From assembly GCA_014843695.1 (NCBI GenBank), contig CM026403.1, positions 48,711,382-48,775,381 on the forward strand: DNA of 64,000 nt, written 5' to 3'. A program made the translations under genes and the position numbers. Below are positions 61,190 to 64,000 of this stretch, in pieces. How positions within the stretch are numbered: the stretch's first letter is position 1; each line of letters opens with the position of its first letter. The notes beneath the pieces were generated by a model. That model ran no database searches and was not told the DNA's origin. It was given only the letters and a program-made list of their open reading frames with translations. The stretch comes from Archivesica marissinica (taxonomy: Eukaryota > Mollusca > Bivalvia > Venerida > Vesicomyidae).

Positions 61190-61398
61190 CAGTTATTAAT
61201 GGCTGAGGAAGTCCTCGGGTGCCTCTCCCCCGAACAGTCTTTCAGGTACAGAGTGGGACCAAGATAAAAACCTTCCCCAAGCCAACTGGTTAGCCTTCCT
61301 CACGTGAAAGATATAGACACCCTCAGTGGGGTTCAAGTCTAAAGCGATGAGTGGTCAGTTATTTGAAGGCAATTACCTAACCACACGGCCACGTAGTT
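61190..61398 (-). mobile_element. SINE family D, 3'-truncated
   Basis: On the minus strand: head GGCCGTGTGGTTAGGTAATT, B-box-like GACTTGAACCCCAC, then GAGGGTGTCTATATCTTTCA, GTGAGGAAGGCTAACCAGTT and GGCACCCGAGGACTTCC. The usual 3' tail is absent. Confidence 0.72.
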
Positions 61399-62100
61399 GC
61401 ACATAGAAAGATTAGAATGATAAAATATGCTATGCATGTTCGTACAGTGTGTCAAAGATCAATATGTACCGCACTGGTGTTCGGAAATAAGACATTGCTC
61501 TAAATTATAGAAACATATTCTACATTTAAAAGCATTTTCCACCATGAGACATACTTAAGCCTTGTTAATACTATTGATCGTCGTGAAGATTTCGAAGTTC
61601 AGCACGGCTGTGATGGACATAATCTTTTGAATATGTTCGTACACATATAAATAGGATCTTACACTCGTGGTGATATCATACGATATTTTATGAACAAGTT
61701 GTGGAATTTTGCTATTAAACGAGCCTTTTGGAAGAAAAAACTACTTTTCTGTTTGCCAGTATACGCTTAGCCTTATCACATTAACGCATCCGTACGCCGT
61801 AATAAATAATCCCTGATAATCGAACAACTTCAGACAAATAATCGACACAATAATTTTAATCACACTATTCTGCTAGTGAATATTTAGCATTTTATTAATC
61901 TAGTTGATTTTCAACACATAAAGCATGCACACAAACAATATGTATATGTCGAATGTGTATTGCAAGCTGTCAATGTCATGCCGCGACCAATAAGAACACT
62001 TCCAGGTATTATTACACGTGTGGAAAATATGTAATGTCGTACACTGTATACAAGCAATGTTATGTGACATCAATAATATACATGCACACTAATCTGTTAT
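61399..62100. other. About 700 bp with no recognisable gene
   Basis: AT-rich unique sequence; no domain-bearing frame, tRNA-like promoter or tandem repeat was noticed. Confidence 0.55.
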
Positions 62101-62350
62101 GGTTTATTAGTTTTGGGGTTTAAGGATGCATCGACATCGTAGGGCATATGGCGCCTCTTCATCTGTTATTGGTCGTGAAAGACCGTGGGTGTCCTTCCCG
62201 ATAAACATGTACCTGGGTAGAACCACCGACCTTCCGTAAGCCAGCTGGATATTTCCTCACATGGAAGAATTCGACACCCCCAGTGGGATTTGAACATACA
62301 GCGGTGACGGGCAAGTGATTTCACGTTCACTAACCACAAGACCACGGAGG
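62101..62350 (-). mobile_element. SINE family D, near full length
   Basis: Minus-strand head CCGTGGTCTTGTGGTTAGTG, B-box-like GTTCAAATCCCAC, body GTGTCGAATTCTTCCATGTG, TATCCAGCTGGCTTACGGAA and GGTGGTTCTACCCAGG, then a tail with GCCATATGCCCTACGATGTC and CCCCAAAACTAATAAACC. This is the best-preserved minus-strand family D copy. Confidence 0.8.
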
Positions 62351-62906
62351 ACCCACACGAATATGTAAGCTGTAAGTACTATAATAGAATGACAGGTAAA
62401 CTTCACATAAATTCGGACAACATTTTTCGGATACGCTGTTTTGGGCATACCCTATATGAATTCGCGAGGTAGTCCATTCGAGAATAATAGCCACATTAAA
62501 AACACTGCGAAAAATACCGGATTTACAGTAAATATGAGGTAGCTGTTGCAAAATCAGATTGTGAATAGCATAGGTTAGTCCACCTATCACATTGCGATGT
62601 TACAATTACAATTGAATGAATTGCGCATATGATGATGTTGATTTCATTCTATCAACAGGCTATGTCATACTCTGTCTGTTTTAGCTACTGTTAACATCGT
62701 ATTATCTCCTAATTGAGCTTTGCTTTCTCGCAACACATTGGGAAATAGCCCCGTTATTGAACCAAATGTCAGAACAGACAGGCGGATATTTAAGACTGAC
62801 AGACAGTAAAATTAATCAATAACATGTAGACAAAAATAACACTAAGCAATTGGAAACAACATCAACAACAATACTATATAATAAAAGCGAGCGGGCACAC
62901 TATATC
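62351..62906. other. No recognisable feature
   Basis: Unique sequence; minus-strand frames up to 86 codons overlap the SINE edge and show no domain. Confidence 0.5.
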
Positions 62907-63150
62907 CTAATCCAGGGATCGCAGCTTCGATCCCCCGTCTGACCATAATAAAATTAACAGTCTTTCAGATAGGACGTTAAACCGAGGTCTCGTGTCGGTA
63001 CTGTACACCGTGCACGTAAAAGAACCAGAGGAGACTCTGGAATGGGTCTCTGTCTGTATCATTGCACTATCCTCCAAAAATCTAAAATAACTAATCTCTC
63101 GAGGAGGCGTTGCTCATATGAGCAACCTGTAGCGACGATAAATAAACTTT
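62907..63150 (+). mobile_element. SINE family C, 5'-truncated in the tRNA-like head
   Basis: Starts in the anticodon arm (CTAATCCAGGGATCGCAG) with an altered B-box (GCTTCGATCC). It continues through the normal body (GAGACTCTGGAATGGGTCTC) to the tail AGCGACGATAAATAAAC followed by an A-run. Confidence 0.85.
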
Positions 63151-63610
63151 AAAAAAAACTATATCCAAATACTACCGACAGCCAGCACAATTGTGAAGTA
63201 ATTTTGAGTTCAGGTTTAGTGCTAATAAAAATTATTTTCACATCCAAGAAAGTTCAAGACAAATATATCCCTTTGCAGGCGTTATTGGCTATGAACGGGA
63301 AGGGTTTAATTTAATGTTGATTTTTTTCCTTCATATTTTTGAGTTGCCATGGAGCAACCCTTTTATTTGGGTGTTTTTTTTCATATTTACATACACAGAA
63401 CCATAAATACATGTTCACCTTACTATAGTTTAACATTTGATATACTCTTGAAGCACAGTTACATCATTCTAACAGTATAGAGATATATCTTTTTATATTA
63501 TTCTTTTATGTAAACATAGGATACTACGAAACAGATTAAGGTAATGTTGTCAGAACTTGTTGTCCAATCCATTTGCTTTTTGTTATCTTGTATTTAGTAT
63601 TGTATAACTT
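63151..63610. other. No recognisable feature
   Basis: AT-rich unique sequence with several T-runs. No gene is seen. Confidence 0.5.
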
Positions 63611-63855
63611 AAACTTTATTTATTTTACAATGATTGCGAAGCAAGTTTTACCAACTTATATTAATCACTCTCGTTGGCGCTGTGAAAGCGAATGTGTGAG
63701 CAGTCGTGCGGGAGGAAACCGGAGTCCCCGGTGAAAACCCACCTGTCCGATCGAGCGGCCACCGTACCATCTCACATACTTCCCGGTCCGAGGATCGAAC
63801 CCAGGATGCATTGGTGAGAAGCGAGCGCGCTAACCACTGCGCTAATCGGACAGTC
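63611..63855 (-). mobile_element. SINE family A, near full length
   Basis: Minus-strand head GACTGTCCGATTAGCGCAGT, B-box GGGTTCGATCC, body CCACCGTACC-type sequence inverted, and the tail GAGAGTGATTAATATAAGTT ending AATAAATAAAGTTT. A short deletion is seen in the body near 63680. Confidence 0.88.
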
Positions 63856-64000
63856 TAACTATAGGCATGCATATATATACACTACAATATGGTTAAACTA
63901 AACTATGAACGGCATACAGTTATTAAAGCAGCGTTACATCGTAATAAAGGAGGTTTTGGGTAAAATATAAATACTAATGTGTGTGTGCTTACAAAAATCG

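Overview
This window looks like repeat-dominated nuclear DNA from an animal, most likely a mollusc and probably a bivalve. The evidence is indirect: several tRNA-headed SINE families, LINE remnants, cut-and-paste element relics with diagnostic target-site duplications, and one intact intronless SLC46-type transporter. There are no bacterial features such as operons or ribosome-binding sites. The mollusc call is an inference from the kind of SINE/LINE mix and from motifs I remember as common in mollusc genomes; no species is claimed. Two runs of exactly 1,000 N mark assembly gaps, and both fall inside or between tandem arrays.

Layout. 1-2548: 13-bp satellite. 2549-3548: gap. 3549-24972: a 21.4-kb array of 39-bp units with nested higher-order structure. 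24973-32470: mixed DNA with three further minisatellites (periods 42, 39 and 55 bp), a MITE-like repeat and five SINE copies or fragments. 32471-38429: about 330 copies of an 18-bp unit, then a 24-bp array. 38775-44489: SINEs, a TTAA-flanked MITE nested in a SINE, a complete 885-bp hAT-like non-autonomous element, a 36-bp array, the second copy of the MITE-like repeat and a regularly spaced short motif. 44490-47870: about 69 copies of a 49-bp unit. 48021-53468: a second TTAA-flanked MITE, many SINEs and a 23-bp array. 53723-55469: a 42-bp array holding the second gap. 55604-64000: SINEs, two LINE remnants and the only convincing protein-coding gene, a 504-residue SLC46-type transporter on the minus strand (57808-59322).

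About 37.5 kb of the 62 kb of known sequence, roughly 60%, is tandem repeat. Many periods (18, 24, 36, 39, 39, 42, 42) are multiples of three, so the arrays give long stop-free frames on one or both strands, up to about 2,000 codons. I regard these as by-products of periodic sequence, not genes.

The most informative structures are: the 39-bp satellite, which is a diverged dimer of 19/20-bp half-units with recombinant monomers and a block repeated 9,724 bp away; SINE families with different tRNA heads but shared 3' tails, implying shared LINE machinery; and two cut-and-paste elements with intact target-site duplications. I found no clear new multi-gene system.
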